Part shown: in pieces, positions 41,799-50,259 of the stretch
How the letters are laid out: every line of letters begins with the position of its first letter
How positions within the stretch are numbered: position 1 is the first letter of the stretch
Source of the DNA: Streptomyces sp. TBY4
GTDB taxonomy: Bacteria; Actinomycetota; Actinomycetes; Streptomycetales; Streptomycetaceae
Reading direction: 5' to 3'
Assembly: GCF_024213195.1 (NCBI RefSeq)
Contig: NZ_JANAVF010000010.1
Location: 231,209-295,208, forward strand
DNA length: 64,000 nucleotides
Notes under the pieces: generated by a model
Databases searched by the model: none
What the model saw: the letters and a program-made list of their open reading frames with translations, nothing else
What the model was told of the DNA's origin: nothing
Program-made: the position numbers and the translations under genes

Positions 41799-42233
41799 AT
41801 GCCCACCTCGGACCCCACCTCGGAAGCCGCCGCCATCGCCGCCGAACTGCGCACAGCGATGGGCAAGCTCACCCGACGCGTCAAACACGAGGACCACATC
41901 CCACTGGGCCAGGTCGCCGTCCTCGGTGCACTCGACCGCGACGGCGCCATGACCACCAGCGACCTCGCCGCCGACCAGCGCGTACGCCCGCAGTCGATGG
42001 CCCGTGCGGTGGGGCTGCTCATGGACCAGAACCTGATCACGCGACGGGCCCACCCCACGGACGGCCGCAAGTCGCTGGTCGAGCTGACCGACGCGGGCCG
42101 GGCGGCGCTCGAAGCGGAGCGCGGCCGCAGGGCCGGCTGGCTCGCACAGGCCATCGAAGCCGAACTCGACGACGAGGAACGGACCCTGCTGGCACGCAGC
42201 GCAGCCCTGCTGGACCGGCTCGCGACCCGCTGA
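41799..42233 (+). CDS. MarR-family regulator
   Basis: 144 residues from ATG 41799; a TTAAAGT -10 element six bases upstream suggests a leaderless transcript, and no ribosome-binding site is visible. The winged helix is clear: GAMTTSDLAADQRVRPQSMARAV then LITRRAHPTDGRKSLVELTDAG (about residues 50-100). Divergent from the enolase gene, which it probably regulates together with itself. Ends 47 bases from the convergent ECF S-component gene. Confidence 0.87.
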   Translation: MPTSDPTSEAAAIAAELRTAMGKLTRRVKHEDHIPLGQVAVLGALDRDGAMTTSDLAADQRVRPQSMARAVGLLMDQNLITRRAHPTDGRKSLVELTDAGRAALEAERGRRAGWLAQAIEAELDDEERTLLARSAALLDRLATR

Positions 42234-42280
42234 GTGCGGGTCGGGCAGGGGGAAGCGAAGGCCCGGCTCACCTGGAGCGC

Positions 42281-43135
42281 CTACTTGGACACCTGCCGTC
42301 CGACGCGATCCTCGAGGGTCGTCCCTGGGGCGAAGCGGATGGGGGCCTGGAAGCGGGCCTTGCGGGCGGCGCGGCGGAAGACGGTGAGGACGGCGGGGCC
42401 GGCCAGGCAGATGCAGATGAAGTTGGTGACGGCGCGGCCGGTGTCCCAGCCGAGCGAGGTGGCGAGGTCGAAGGCCAGGTAGCGGTGGAACTGCTCGGTG
42501 AAGGGCAGGCCGGGGAGGTAGGCGATCGAGCTGTTGGGGTCGAGGGAGAAGGGCCAGAAGGAGAGGTTGAGGAGGAAGCCGAAGAGGTAGCCGGAGGCCG
42601 AGCCGTAGACGGCGAGGAGGGCGACCTCCTTGCGGCCGGTGGCCCTGGGGAGGAAGCCGGCGAGCATGCCGACGAAGGCGCAGCCGAACATCTGGTACGG
42701 CATCCAGGGCCCGACCCCGCCCGTGATCAGGGCGGAGGCGAAGAGCGAGGTGCAGCCCAGGGTGAAGCCGAAGCCCGGGCCGTAGACCCGGCCGGCCAGG
42801 ACGAGGATGAAGAACACCGTCTCGATGCCGGCGGTGCCGGCGCCGAGGGGGCGGATGGCCGCGTTGACTGCGGAGAGGACGCCCAGCATGGCCAGGGCCT
42901 TGGAGTTGATGCCGCCTTCGGCGATCTCGGAGATCACCACGCACAGGACGATCACGAGGAGGACGCCGAAGATGAGGGGCGGGGCGTAGTGCGAGCCGAA
43001 TTTGCCCGGGGCCACGAGGAAGGGCCAGAAGAAGGCGACGACACCGAGGAAGCCCGCCATGGCGATGACGATCCCGGCCCGAGCGTTGATCCGTATGGCG
43101 GTAGTGGTGGCGGTGGAGCGTGCGGTGGCGGTCAT
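42281..43135 (-). CDS. ECF transporter S component, probable cobalamin-type
   Basis: 284 residues, about six transmembrane helices (e.g. IVIAMAGFLGVVAFFWPFLV, IFGVLLVIVLCVVISEIA, TVFFILVLAGRVYGPGFGF, YGSASGYLFGFLLNLSF). The N-terminal loop ARAGIV and the ALITGGVGPWMPYQMFG segment resemble S components (substrate-specificity subunits). Last gene of the five-gene riboswitch operon; its ATG overlaps the stop of the ATPase (ATGA). Controlled by a cobalamin riboswitch at the head of the operon, so it is likely to bind a corrinoid; it may correspond to the CbrT-type group. Confidence 0.8.
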   Translation of the reverse strand: MTATARSTATTTAIRINARAGIVIAMAGFLGVVAFFWPFLVAPGKFGSHYAPPLIFGVLLVIVLCVVISEIAEGGINSKALAMLGVLSAVNAAIRPLGAGTAGIETVFFILVLAGRVYGPGFGFTLGCTSLFASALITGGVGPWMPYQMFGCAFVGMLAGFLPRATGRKEVALLAVYGSASGYLFGFLLNLSFWPFSLDPNSSIAYLPGLPFTEQFHRYLAFDLATSLGWDTGRAVTNFICICLAGPAVLTVFRRAARKARFQAPIRFAPGTTLEDRVGRQVSK

Positions 43136-44784
43136 GAGCCCGGGTCCGTCCCGTCGTCGGGGAGGGTGGCGGTCGCTTGGGCGACGGTGAGGTAGGGGAG
43201 CGGGGCGAGGATCTTCGCGGTCTGGGGGGCGAAGACGGGTGAGGCGACGATGACTTCGGTCGTGGGGCCGTCCGCGACGATGTCGCCCTCGGCCATGACG
43301 ACGACCCGGTCGGCGGCGCGGGCGACGAACTCCACGTCGTGGGTGGAGATCACGACGGCGCGGCCCTCCGCGGCAAGGGCGTCGACGATCCGGACCAGCT
43401 CGCTCTTGGCCCGGTAGTCCAGGCCGCGCGTGGGCTCGTCGAGGAGCAGGACGCGCGGGGCGGCCGCGAGTTGAATGGCCAGGACCAGGGCCAGCTTCTG
43501 GCCTTCGGAAAGGTCACGGGGGTGGCTGGTGTCGGGGATGCCGGGGGCGAGCCGGTCCAGGATGGCGCGCGACCCGCCGCCGGCGGCCTCCGACTCGGCG
43601 TCGGCCTGGTCGAGTTCCTGCTTGACCGATTCGAGGTAGAGGAGGTCGGTGGGGGTCTGCGGGACCAGGCCGACCAGCCGCCGTGCCTCGGCGGCCGGGA
43701 GCTTCTTCGGATCCCGGCGTTTCGTGCCCCCGGCGGCAGGCGCGACGGCTACCGTACCGGCCTTGCGGGGGCCGGAGCCCTGGAGCGCCCAGAGGAGCGA
43801 GGACTTGCCGGAGCCGTTGCGGCCCATGAGTGCGGTGATCTCCGCGCCGTGCAGATCGAGGTCGAGCTCCCGTACGGCCGGGACGCCGTGGTACGTCACG
43901 GTGACACCGCGGGCGCTGAGCAACTGTGGGCGGTCGGCCGGCGGCGCCGGGCGTACCGGCGGCGGAGGGACGTCGGCCAGCCGGGTGCGCAGGGGCGCGG
44001 CGGCGCGGCGGGCGTCGCGGATGGAGAGCGGGAGCGGGGACCAGCCCGCGGCACGGCCCAGCTCCACGATGGGCGGCGCGATGGTGGACGTACGGAAGAT
44101 CTCCGCGGGCGGGCCGGACACCACGTGGCCGTCTCCGGGGAGGTGGATGACCCGGTCGGCGTACTGGACCACGCGCTCCAGGCGGTGTTCGGCGAGGAGG
44201 ACGGTGACGCCGAGGTCGTGGACGAGGCGCGTGACCGCGGCCAGGACCTCCTCGGCGGCCGTGGGGTCGAGGGCGGAGGTGGGCTCGTCCAGGACGAGGA
44301 TGCGGGGGTGCGCGGTGAGGACGGAGCCGATGGCGACGCGTTGCTGCTGGCCGCCGGAGAGTTCGTGCAGGGCGCGGTGGCGCAGGTCGGCGAGGCCGAG
44401 GAGGTCGAGGGTCTCCTCGACGCGTTTGCGCATGGTGGCGGGCGGGACCGCCAACTGTTCCATGGCGTAGGCGAGTTCCTCCTCGACGGTGTCGGTGACG
44501 AAGCCGTCGAGCGGGTCCTGGCCCACGACACCCACGACGTCGGCGAGTTCGCGGGGCGGGTGGTCGGCGGTGTCGCGGCCGTCGACCAGGACGCGGCCGT
44601 AGAGGGTGCCGCCGGTGAAGTGCGGGACGAGGCCGTTGACGGCGCCGAGGAGGGTGGACTTGCCGACGCCGGTGTGGCCGACGACCAGGCAGAGTTCGCC
44701 CTCTTCGACGGTGAGGTTCACGTCTTGCAGGACCGGTCCGGCCGTGTCCTCGTACTGGACGGTGACCTGGTCGAAGGTGATCAC
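43132..44784 (-). CDS. ECF transporter fused double ATPase (A-A')
   Basis: 550 residues from GTG 44784, which overlaps the EcfT stop (GTGA) and has AGGAAC upstream. Two ABC domains in one chain: first with Walker A GHTGVGKST, signature LSGGQQQRVAIG, Walker B ILVLDEPTSALD; second with GRNGSGKSS, LSEGQKLALVLA, VLLLDEPTRGLD. The fusion replaces EcfA1 and EcfA2. Powers uptake with EcfT and the S component. The linker (about 265-300) is Pro/Arg-rich. Confidence 0.88.
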   Translation of the reverse strand: MITFDQVTVQYEDTAGPVLQDVNLTVEEGELCLVVGHTGVGKSTLLGAVNGLVPHFTGGTLYGRVLVDGRDTADHPPRELADVVGVVGQDPLDGFVTDTVEEELAYAMEQLAVPPATMRKRVEETLDLLGLADLRHRALHELSGGQQQRVAIGSVLTAHPRILVLDEPTSALDPTAAEEVLAAVTRLVHDLGVTVLLAEHRLERVVQYADRVIHLPGDGHVVSGPPAEIFRTSTIAPPIVELGRAAGWSPLPLSIRDARRAAAPLRTRLADVPPPPVRPAPPADRPQLLSARGVTVTYHGVPAVRELDLDLHGAEITALMGRNGSGKSSLLWALQGSGPRKAGTVAVAPAAGGTKRRDPKKLPAAEARRLVGLVPQTPTDLLYLESVKQELDQADAESEAAGGGSRAILDRLAPGIPDTSHPRDLSEGQKLALVLAIQLAAAPRVLLLDEPTRGLDYRAKSELVRIVDALAAEGRAVVISTHDVEFVARAADRVVVMAEGDIVADGPTTEVIVASPVFAPQTAKILAPLPYLTVAQATATLPDDGTDPGS

Positions 44785-45968
44785 TTGGGTTCCTCGGTGC
44801 GCTGTACGGGGACGGTGGGCCGGGCAGGTGGCGCCGGCGGTGGTGCCAGGAACCCGGCGGTCCCCGCCAGGAGGATGGCTGCGGCCGGTACCGGGGGCAG
44901 GGTCGGCCAGCTGAGCGGATAGATGGACGGGTTGAGCTCGGCGGCGTCGAACCCGACGTTGGCGAAGAGCAGGACGGCGGAGAACACCCCGCAGCCGGCG
45001 ACGGCCCATTCGGCGAATCGCCAGGGGTCGGGCCGGTAGGTGGTCCGGGTGATGCGGCGACCGCCGAGGCGGAGCCCGCCGAAGCACAACAGCGCGCCCG
45101 CGCCCATGGCGGGCAGGCCCAGCAGCTTCGGAGCGGTGGCGTCCAGGAGCCCGTACGCACCGGCGCACAGACCGCACATACCGAGCAGCATCAGGGCCCC
45201 GGTGGCCCGGCGGGAGCGGCGGGTGGCGCTGCCGGCGCGGCCGTACCCGCGCGAGTCCATGGCCGCGGCCAGCCGCAGGGAACGCTCCAGGGCGTCTTCG
45301 AGGACGGGGACGATGATGCCGCGCAGGGCGCGCAGTCCCTTGGACCGCCCTGCGCGCAGCCGCTTGGCCCGGTGCACGCGCTGCACACTCTGCACGAGTT
45401 GGGGGGCGACGCTGATGGAGACGGTGACCGCGACGCCCAGTTCGTAGAGGGCGCCGGGCAGGACGCGCAGGGCGCGTTTGGGGTTGGCGAGGGTGTTGGC
45501 GGCGCCGATGCAGCAGAGCATGCAGGCCAGGCGCAGCCCGTCGGTGGCGGCGGAGAGGAGGGCTTCCAGCGAGACGGGGCCGCCGAGTTGGATGCCCGCG
45601 TACCAGTCGGGGGTCGGGATGTGGGGCAGGGAGAAGAGGAAGTGGTCGCGCGGGGTGATCCCGGTGGCGAAGACGGCGCGGAACAGCACGCGGAGGGCCA
45701 CCACGGTGAGGGCCAGGTAGAGGTAGTACTTGAAGCCGCGCGCCCAGGGGGCCTCGGTGCGGCGCATCGTGATGACGTAGCCGAGGACCGCGAGGACGAG
45801 GAACAGCAGCAGCGGGTTGTTGGTGCGGCTGACGGCGGTGGCCAGGGCGAGTGCCCAGATCCACCAGGCGACGGGGTGCAGGGTACGGGGCAGGCGGCGG
45901 CCGCCCGTGTCCGGCGCGGGGCCGGACCGGGGCGGCGTCACCGGTGCCGCGGGGAGGGTGCGTGCCAC
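44781..45968 (-). CDS. ECF transporter T component (EcfT-like)
   Basis: 395 residues from GTG 45968, seven bases after GGAGTAG, the stop codon of the upstream gene. Membrane protein with several helices and the cytoplasmic coupling motif LAAAMDSRGYGRAG (A-R-G type) used to grip the ATPases; a second basic coupling region (QRVHRAKRLRAGRSKGLR) precedes it. C-terminal extension of about 120 residues with further helices makes it longer than many EcfT. Overlaps the ATPase gene start by four bases. Confidence 0.88.
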   Translation of the reverse strand: MARTLPAAPVTPPRSGPAPDTGGRRLPRTLHPVAWWIWALALATAVSRTNNPLLLFLVLAVLGYVITMRRTEAPWARGFKYYLYLALTVVALRVLFRAVFATGITPRDHFLFSLPHIPTPDWYAGIQLGGPVSLEALLSAATDGLRLACMLCCIGAANTLANPKRALRVLPGALYELGVAVTVSISVAPQLVQSVQRVHRAKRLRAGRSKGLRALRGIIVPVLEDALERSLRLAAAMDSRGYGRAGSATRRSRRATGALMLLGMCGLCAGAYGLLDATAPKLLGLPAMGAGALLCFGGLRLGGRRITRTTYRPDPWRFAEWAVAGCGVFSAVLLFANVGFDAAELNPSIYPLSWPTLPPVPAAAILLAGTAGFLAPPPAPPARPTVPVQRTEEPK

Positions 45969-45972
45969 GCGG

Positions 45973-46896
45973 CTACTCCGTACGGCGGCGGCGCTTGGCC
46001 GCGTATCCGGCGGCAGCGCCGATCAGCAGCACCAGCGCTCCGGTGACGAGGACGGGCAGGTACGAGCCCGCGTGGTGCTCGGCGTCCGCGGCGGGAGCCG
46101 CCTCCACGACCTGGGGCCCGGGGGCCGGCGCCGCCACCGCGGGGGCACTGGCCGACGGGGGCGCGGTCGCGCTCTCGGAGGGGCTCGCCGAGGGTGGGGG
46201 GCTCTCCGGGGCCGTGGGGCTGGGCGGCGGGGGCGTCGTGGACGGATCAGCAGGGGGAAGGTTCTCCGGCTTGGGACCCGTGCTGACGTTCGGCGGGAGC
46301 GGCGTGGCCGTGCGGGTGTCCTGGGGGGCCGGGCCGCCTGTGGGCTTGGTGTTGTGGGCGCGGAGCTGATCGGGGGTGACGGTGGGCTTGCCCTGGGTGC
46401 CCTCGATGTTCGTGCCGCCGAAGATCCACAGGTCGACGCTGCCCGGCTTGGGCTTGTAGAGCATGGCGCCGAGCTGGCTGTACTGCCAGGTGTTCTGCCC
46501 GGGATCGGCGTGCCAGTAGGACCAGTACGCCGAGGCCGGCGGGGTCAGTACGCAGTCGTCCTGCTGCGGGGTCGGGTACTGCTTGCCGCCCCGGTGGCCG
46601 CTGTAGCCGATGCGGCAGATGAAGGCGGGGCCGTCGTGGCCGGTGCCGGTGGTGGCCCAGCCGCCCTGGTTGAGGAGCTCGTAGCCGGTGGTGGGTGTCG
46701 TACCGCAGGAGCGGTAGACGGGCCCGCCCCAATGGCTGAAGTCCACCGCGAGGACGACTCCCGCGGAGGTGGTGCACTGGCCCATCGGCTTCGGCGCAGC
46801 ACCGGCCGGGGCCGCCGTGGCGGCGAACGCCGCCACCGTCAGCCCCGTCGCGGCGGCGGTCCTGGCGAGGGCCCGCACGACACGGTTGAAGCTCAT
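45973..46896 (-). CDS. Membrane-anchored exported protein, relative of the barrel protein's N-terminal domain
   Basis: 307 residues; ATG 46896 overlaps the previous stop (ATGA). Signal peptide (cleavage near AGA, residue 33), then a domain of about 150 residues that matches the N-terminal domain of the upstream gene product: GVVLAVDFSHWGGPV, TTPTTGYELLNQGG, HDGPAFICRIG, AYWSYWHADPGQ, and four cysteines (C41, C64, C94, C115). A Pro/Ser/Thr-rich stalk (about 195-270) leads to one transmembrane helix and RRRR. The domain looks like a DUF4430-type beta fold; a corrinoid-handling role is inferred from the operon. Confidence 0.75.
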   Translation of the reverse strand: MSFNRVVRALARTAAATGLTVAAFAATAAPAGAAPKPMGQCTTSAGVVLAVDFSHWGGPVYRSCGTTPTTGYELLNQGGWATTGTGHDGPAFICRIGYSGHRGGKQYPTPQQDDCVLTPPASAYWSYWHADPGQNTWQYSQLGAMLYKPKPGSVDLWIFGGTNIEGTQGKPTVTPDQLRAHNTKPTGGPAPQDTRTATPLPPNVSTGPKPENLPPADPSTTPPPPSPTAPESPPPSASPSESATAPPSASAPAVAAPAPGPQVVEAAPAADAEHHAGSYLPVLVTGALVLLIGAAAGYAAKRRRRTE

Positions 46897-49697
46897 GCTC
46901 CGCCCTCCGCCCGGCGGCGGCGCTTCGCGGCGTGGATGAGGCCCCAGCCCCCGAGGCTCAGGATCAGCGCCGCGGTGGCGAGCGTGCCGACCTGCGCTCC
47001 GGTGGAGGCGAGGGGACCGCGGCCCGAGCCCGACCCGCCGCCGGAGCCCGAGCCGCCGCCGTTCTCGCCCGGGGTCACGATGACGGGCGAGCCGCCTCCG
47101 GAGGTGCCGCCGGGCGTGCCGCCGGACGTTCCTCCGGTCGGGCTGGGGACGGGCTCGGGGGTGGTGCCGGTCAGGTCGCGCTTCAGCAGGCCGAAGGAGA
47201 TCCCGGCGGCGCCGCCGACGGCCTGGGTGGTGGCGCGCAGGTCGGAGCCGGTCTGCCCGCCCTTGGCGACGTTGAAGCCGCCGTCGGCGTTCTGCTGGCT
47301 CGCCAGGAACTTCAGGGCCTTCGCGATCTGGGCGCCGTACTTGGGTGCGTCCAGGGAGAGCCCCTGGACGGCGAGGGCCGCCGAGTTGACGGAGTTCCCG
47401 GAGGCACCGGGGAAACCGCCGTCCTCCTTCTGCTGGGCCGCGAGCCAGACGAGTGCCTTGTCCACCGCGGCCTGGGAGCCGGCATCCGGGAGGAGGTCCA
47501 CGGTCATGGCGGCCATGGCGGTGGAGTCCACTTCGGGGCCGCTGGGCTCGCCGATCAGGCTGACCCAGGCACCGGAGGAGGTCTGAAGGCTCTTGAGGTA
47601 CGCGGCGGGCTCGGCCGCCGCGTCCTCCTCGCCGGCGCGGAGCTGGGCCATGACGCCCAGGGACTGCTTGAAGACGGACGTGGCGTAGGCGTAGTTGCCC
47701 CCGGCCGCACACTCCTGGCGGGTCGGGGTCTTCGCCCGGCAGGTGATCCGGGCGAGTGCGGCGATCAGGTCCTGGCCGCCGAAGTTCCGGGGGTCGCGGC
47801 CCACGGCCTCGGCGAGTACGGCCGCCTTGCCGATGGAGCCGCCGTTCGCGTACTTGGTGCCGACGAGGGTCCAGTCGTGGATGCCGCGCTGCTGCCCGTC
47901 CTTCCCGCCCCTGTCCATGAAGTCGACGATGTTGCGCAGGACCGCGTTGTCCCCGCCGGTGGCGGCGAGGGCGTACGCGCCGTCGATGGTCAGGCCGTAG
48001 TCGGCGAAGCCGCTGCCGGGCCGGCTCTCGTAGAAGCGGCCCTGGACCAGTCGCGACGGGGCCGTCAGGTACGTGACCCCCTTCTTCGGGTCGGGCCCCT
48101 CACCGGCTGGCGGCGTGGTCGGGGTCGGCGGCATGGTCGGGGTCGGGGTCGGGCTCGGGGTCGGCGGTTCGGCCGGCTCGGCGGTCAGGGCGGCGAGATC
48201 GGTGCCGGCGCCCGCGATCGCGGCCGTCGCGGTGGGGTACAGGCGGGAGTCGGTGTCGTCCTCGGCGAAGCCGAAGCCGCCTGCCGGGAGCTGGCGCCCG
48301 GAGAGCCAGGACACTCCGGCGTCCGCGAAGGCCTCGTCGCCGAGGGCGCGCAGCGCCTGCGCGGCCCAGCCGGTGGCGGCGGGGTTGCCGGTCGTCTCGT
48401 AGGAGACGGCGGGCCATGCACCGGTAGCCAGCTGCGACCTCTTCAGGTAGCCGCGGGCCTTCTGGAGCACCGCCTCGTGGCCGCCGGCCCGCTCCAGGGC
48501 CAGAGTGATCAGTCCGGTGGCGCCGGCCTCGCTCTCGCACCCGGGGCTTCCGGGCCGGATGAGGACGCTGGTGAACCCGCCGTCCTCGCACTGGAGGAGG
48601 GTCAGCCGGGCCACGGAGTGGGGCGGGGGTGTCACACCGGCGTTGACCAGGGCGATGACCACCATGGCCTGCGCGTCGGCCTGTCCGGTGGTACGGAAGT
48701 CGCCCTTGGTGAAGCAGCCTTCGGTCGTCTCGCCGTCGCCGATGTCGCGGGGGCAGGCGTACTTCACCAGGTCGCCGAGCAGGTCGTGCCCGCCGAAGGC
48801 ACGGGGATCCTTGCCCGTGGCCTCGGCGACCAGCGCGAGCCTTGCGGCGGCGGTGGCGTCCGGGATGCCGTCCCTGCCCGCCGGGTAGGCGTACGCGTCG
48901 GTCTGCGCGGGCGCTGCGAGGAAATCGGCGATCTTCCTCGCCACCGGGCTCTTGCGGTCGGCCGCCGCGAGGGCGAACACGGCCTCCGTGGAGAGGAAGT
49001 GGTTCGGGGTTGTGGAGCCCTCGTCGACGACGCGCTCCCCGTCCGTCAGCGTCCCGGTGACCCAGCGGGTGGCCGCGGGTACGTCGACCGAACCGGCGGG
49101 CACCTTGGGCGGGTTCGCGGGGATGGTCGGGTCGGGGGTGGAGAAGCCCCGGACGTCGTCGGGGGAGAAGGAGGGCTTGCCCTTGGTGCCGGCGATGTCG
49201 GTGCCGCCGTAGATCCAGGCCTCCACGTCGCCGGGCTTCGGGTTCCGGGCCATGGCTCCCTGCTGGCTGTAGGACCACTTCCGCTGCCCGGGCGAGGCCG
49301 TCCAGTACGACCAGTAGGCGGTGGCCTGCGGCGTGAGGACACAGGCCTCCTCGTCCGGCGTGGGGTACCGCGTGCCGGAGCCCTTGCCGATGCGGCAGAT
49401 GAAGGCGGGGCCGTCGTGGACGGTGCCCTCCATGGTGAACCCGGCGCTCTGCAGCAACTCGTAGCCGGTGGTGGGGGTGGTGTCGCAGCCCTTCTCCACC
49501 GTGCCGCCGAACGGGCCGAAGTCCACAGCGACGAGCGCCCCATTGGTGGCCGTGCACTGCTCGATCGGGTCGGCCGAGGCGGGCGCCGGCGCGCCGGCGA
49601 AGGCCACGCTCGCGGCGAAGGTCAGCAGCGCCGCCGACATGAGCGACAGCAGCCCCTTGCTCCCCGGGTGTCGCTCTGATTGCTGTGCGGTCCCCAC
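46893..49697 (-). CDS. Cell-wall-anchored protein with two alpha/alpha-barrel (transcobalamin-like) domains
   Basis: 934 residues from GTG 49697 (GAGGGGCC upstream; GTG 49700 is equivalent). Signal peptide to about 42; N-terminal DUF4430-like domain (47-185) with four cysteines; first alpha/alpha (prenyltransferase/squalene-oxidase-like) toroid about 205-500; Pro-Thr linker 505-532; second toroid about 540-845 with repeat marks such as WLAAQQKEDGGFPG and FLASQQNADGGFN; Gly/Ser stalk; LASTG sortase motif at 896-900, hydrophobic segment and RRRR. LAXTG is the actinobacterial class E sortase signal. First gene of the operon behind a cobalamin riboswitch. Terpene cyclase activity is unlikely; corrinoid binding is inferred. 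Confidence 0.85.
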   Translation of the reverse strand: MGTAQQSERHPGSKGLLSLMSAALLTFAASVAFAGAPAPASADPIEQCTATNGALVAVDFGPFGGTVEKGCDTTPTTGYELLQSAGFTMEGTVHDGPAFICRIGKGSGTRYPTPDEEACVLTPQATAYWSYWTASPGQRKWSYSQQGAMARNPKPGDVEAWIYGGTDIAGTKGKPSFSPDDVRGFSTPDPTIPANPPKVPAGSVDVPAATRWVTGTLTDGERVVDEGSTTPNHFLSTEAVFALAAADRKSPVARKIADFLAAPAQTDAYAYPAGRDGIPDATAAARLALVAEATGKDPRAFGGHDLLGDLVKYACPRDIGDGETTEGCFTKGDFRTTGQADAQAMVVIALVNAGVTPPPHSVARLTLLQCEDGGFTSVLIRPGSPGCESEAGATGLITLALERAGGHEAVLQKARGYLKRSQLATGAWPAVSYETTGNPAATGWAAQALRALGDEAFADAGVSWLSGRQLPAGGFGFAEDDTDSRLYPTATAAIAGAGTDLAALTAEPAEPPTPSPTPTPTMPPTPTTPPAGEGPDPKKGVTYLTAPSRLVQGRFYESRPGSGFADYGLTIDGAYALAATGGDNAVLRNIVDFMDRGGKDGQQRGIHDWTLVGTKYANGGSIGKAAVLAEAVGRDPRNFGGQDLIAALARITCRAKTPTRQECAAGGNYAYATSVFKQSLGVMAQLRAGEEDAAAEPAAYLKSLQTSSGAWVSLIGEPSGPEVDSTAMAAMTVDLLPDAGSQAAVDKALVWLAAQQKEDGGFPGASGNSVNSAALAVQGLSLDAPKYGAQIAKALKFLASQQNADGGFNVAKGGQTGSDLRATTQAVGGAAGISFGLLKRDLTGTTPEPVPSPTGGTSGGTPGGTSGGGSPVIVTPGENGGGSGSGGGSGSGRGPLASTGAQVGTLATAALILSLGGWGLIHAAKRRRRAEGGA

Positions 49698-49826
49698 CAC
49701 GGCCCCTCGTGTCGGCCGGGCGGACCAGTGCGTGGCAAAAGGGCTTCCGCAAGCCGTATGGGGACACGGGGAAGCCGTTCGAACCACGCCGTAGTCCGCG
49801 ACGGCGCTTCTCGCTGCAAAAACCTG

Positions 49827-49910
49827 GCTCCAGGCATTCCGACTCGCCCGGACGGAACCGGGCCTACGGTTGCGGGTCAGCGCCGGATTTCGACCGGCTT
49901 CCCCTGGAGC
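49827..49910 (-). ncRNA. Cobalamin riboswitch A (ECF operon)
   Basis: On the minus strand the conserved core GGGGAAGCCGGTCGAAATCC, then GGCGCTGACCCGCAACCGT, and the 3' element GAGTCGGAATGCC match the cobalamin (RF00174) consensus. P1 is formed by GCTCCAGG (49903-49910) and CCTGGAGC (49827-49834). The 3' arm can alternatively pair with CCAGG just downstream, followed by five U residues. It lies 129 bases upstream of the start of the barrel protein. Confidence 0.85.
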
Positions 49911-50057
49911 TGAGTGCTTATCAGTCGGAGTGGAACACGTGGACAAAGACACCGTCAAGGTGGTCCGAGTCTCACGCGGACCGGCTCCAGCCGTCCTCGA
50001 GCGATCGAGCCGGCGACTGCTGGCGGACCCTTGATCACTCGGGTAGCGTCCTGGGCT
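49911..50057. other. Divergent promoter region between riboswitches A and B
   Basis: 147 bases that must contain promoters for both transcripts. On the plus strand TAGCGT (50044-50049) precedes riboswitch B; on the minus strand TTGACG (49953-49958) is a -35 candidate for A. No operator symmetry was noticed. Confidence 0.4.
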
Positions 50058-50149
50058 GCCACATGGGGGAACCTGGTGCGAATCCGGGGCTGACGCGCAG
50101 CGGTGTGGGACGGCAGGGGGCCGTCTCCGAGCCCGAATGCCCATGTGGC
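50058..50149 (+). ncRNA. Cobalamin riboswitch B (transcobalamin-like gene)
   Basis: P1 is a perfect 10-bp helix, GCCACATGGG (50058-50067) with CCCATGTGGC (50140-50149). Between lie GGGGGAACCTGGTGCGAATCC, the GGCTGACGCGCAGCGGTG element and GAGCCCGAATGCC, the cobalamin-riboswitch core. It precedes the ATG at 50260 by 110 bases. Confidence 0.88.
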
Positions 50150-50259
50150 GAGGCACATCACAAGCCGTACCACGCGTTCGGACGGCCGCCACCGCGCTCC
50201 GGGCTGTCCGCCCGCACGAGCTCCGGTCGGGCCGGCGTCCCCCATTCCAGGAGCAGGTC

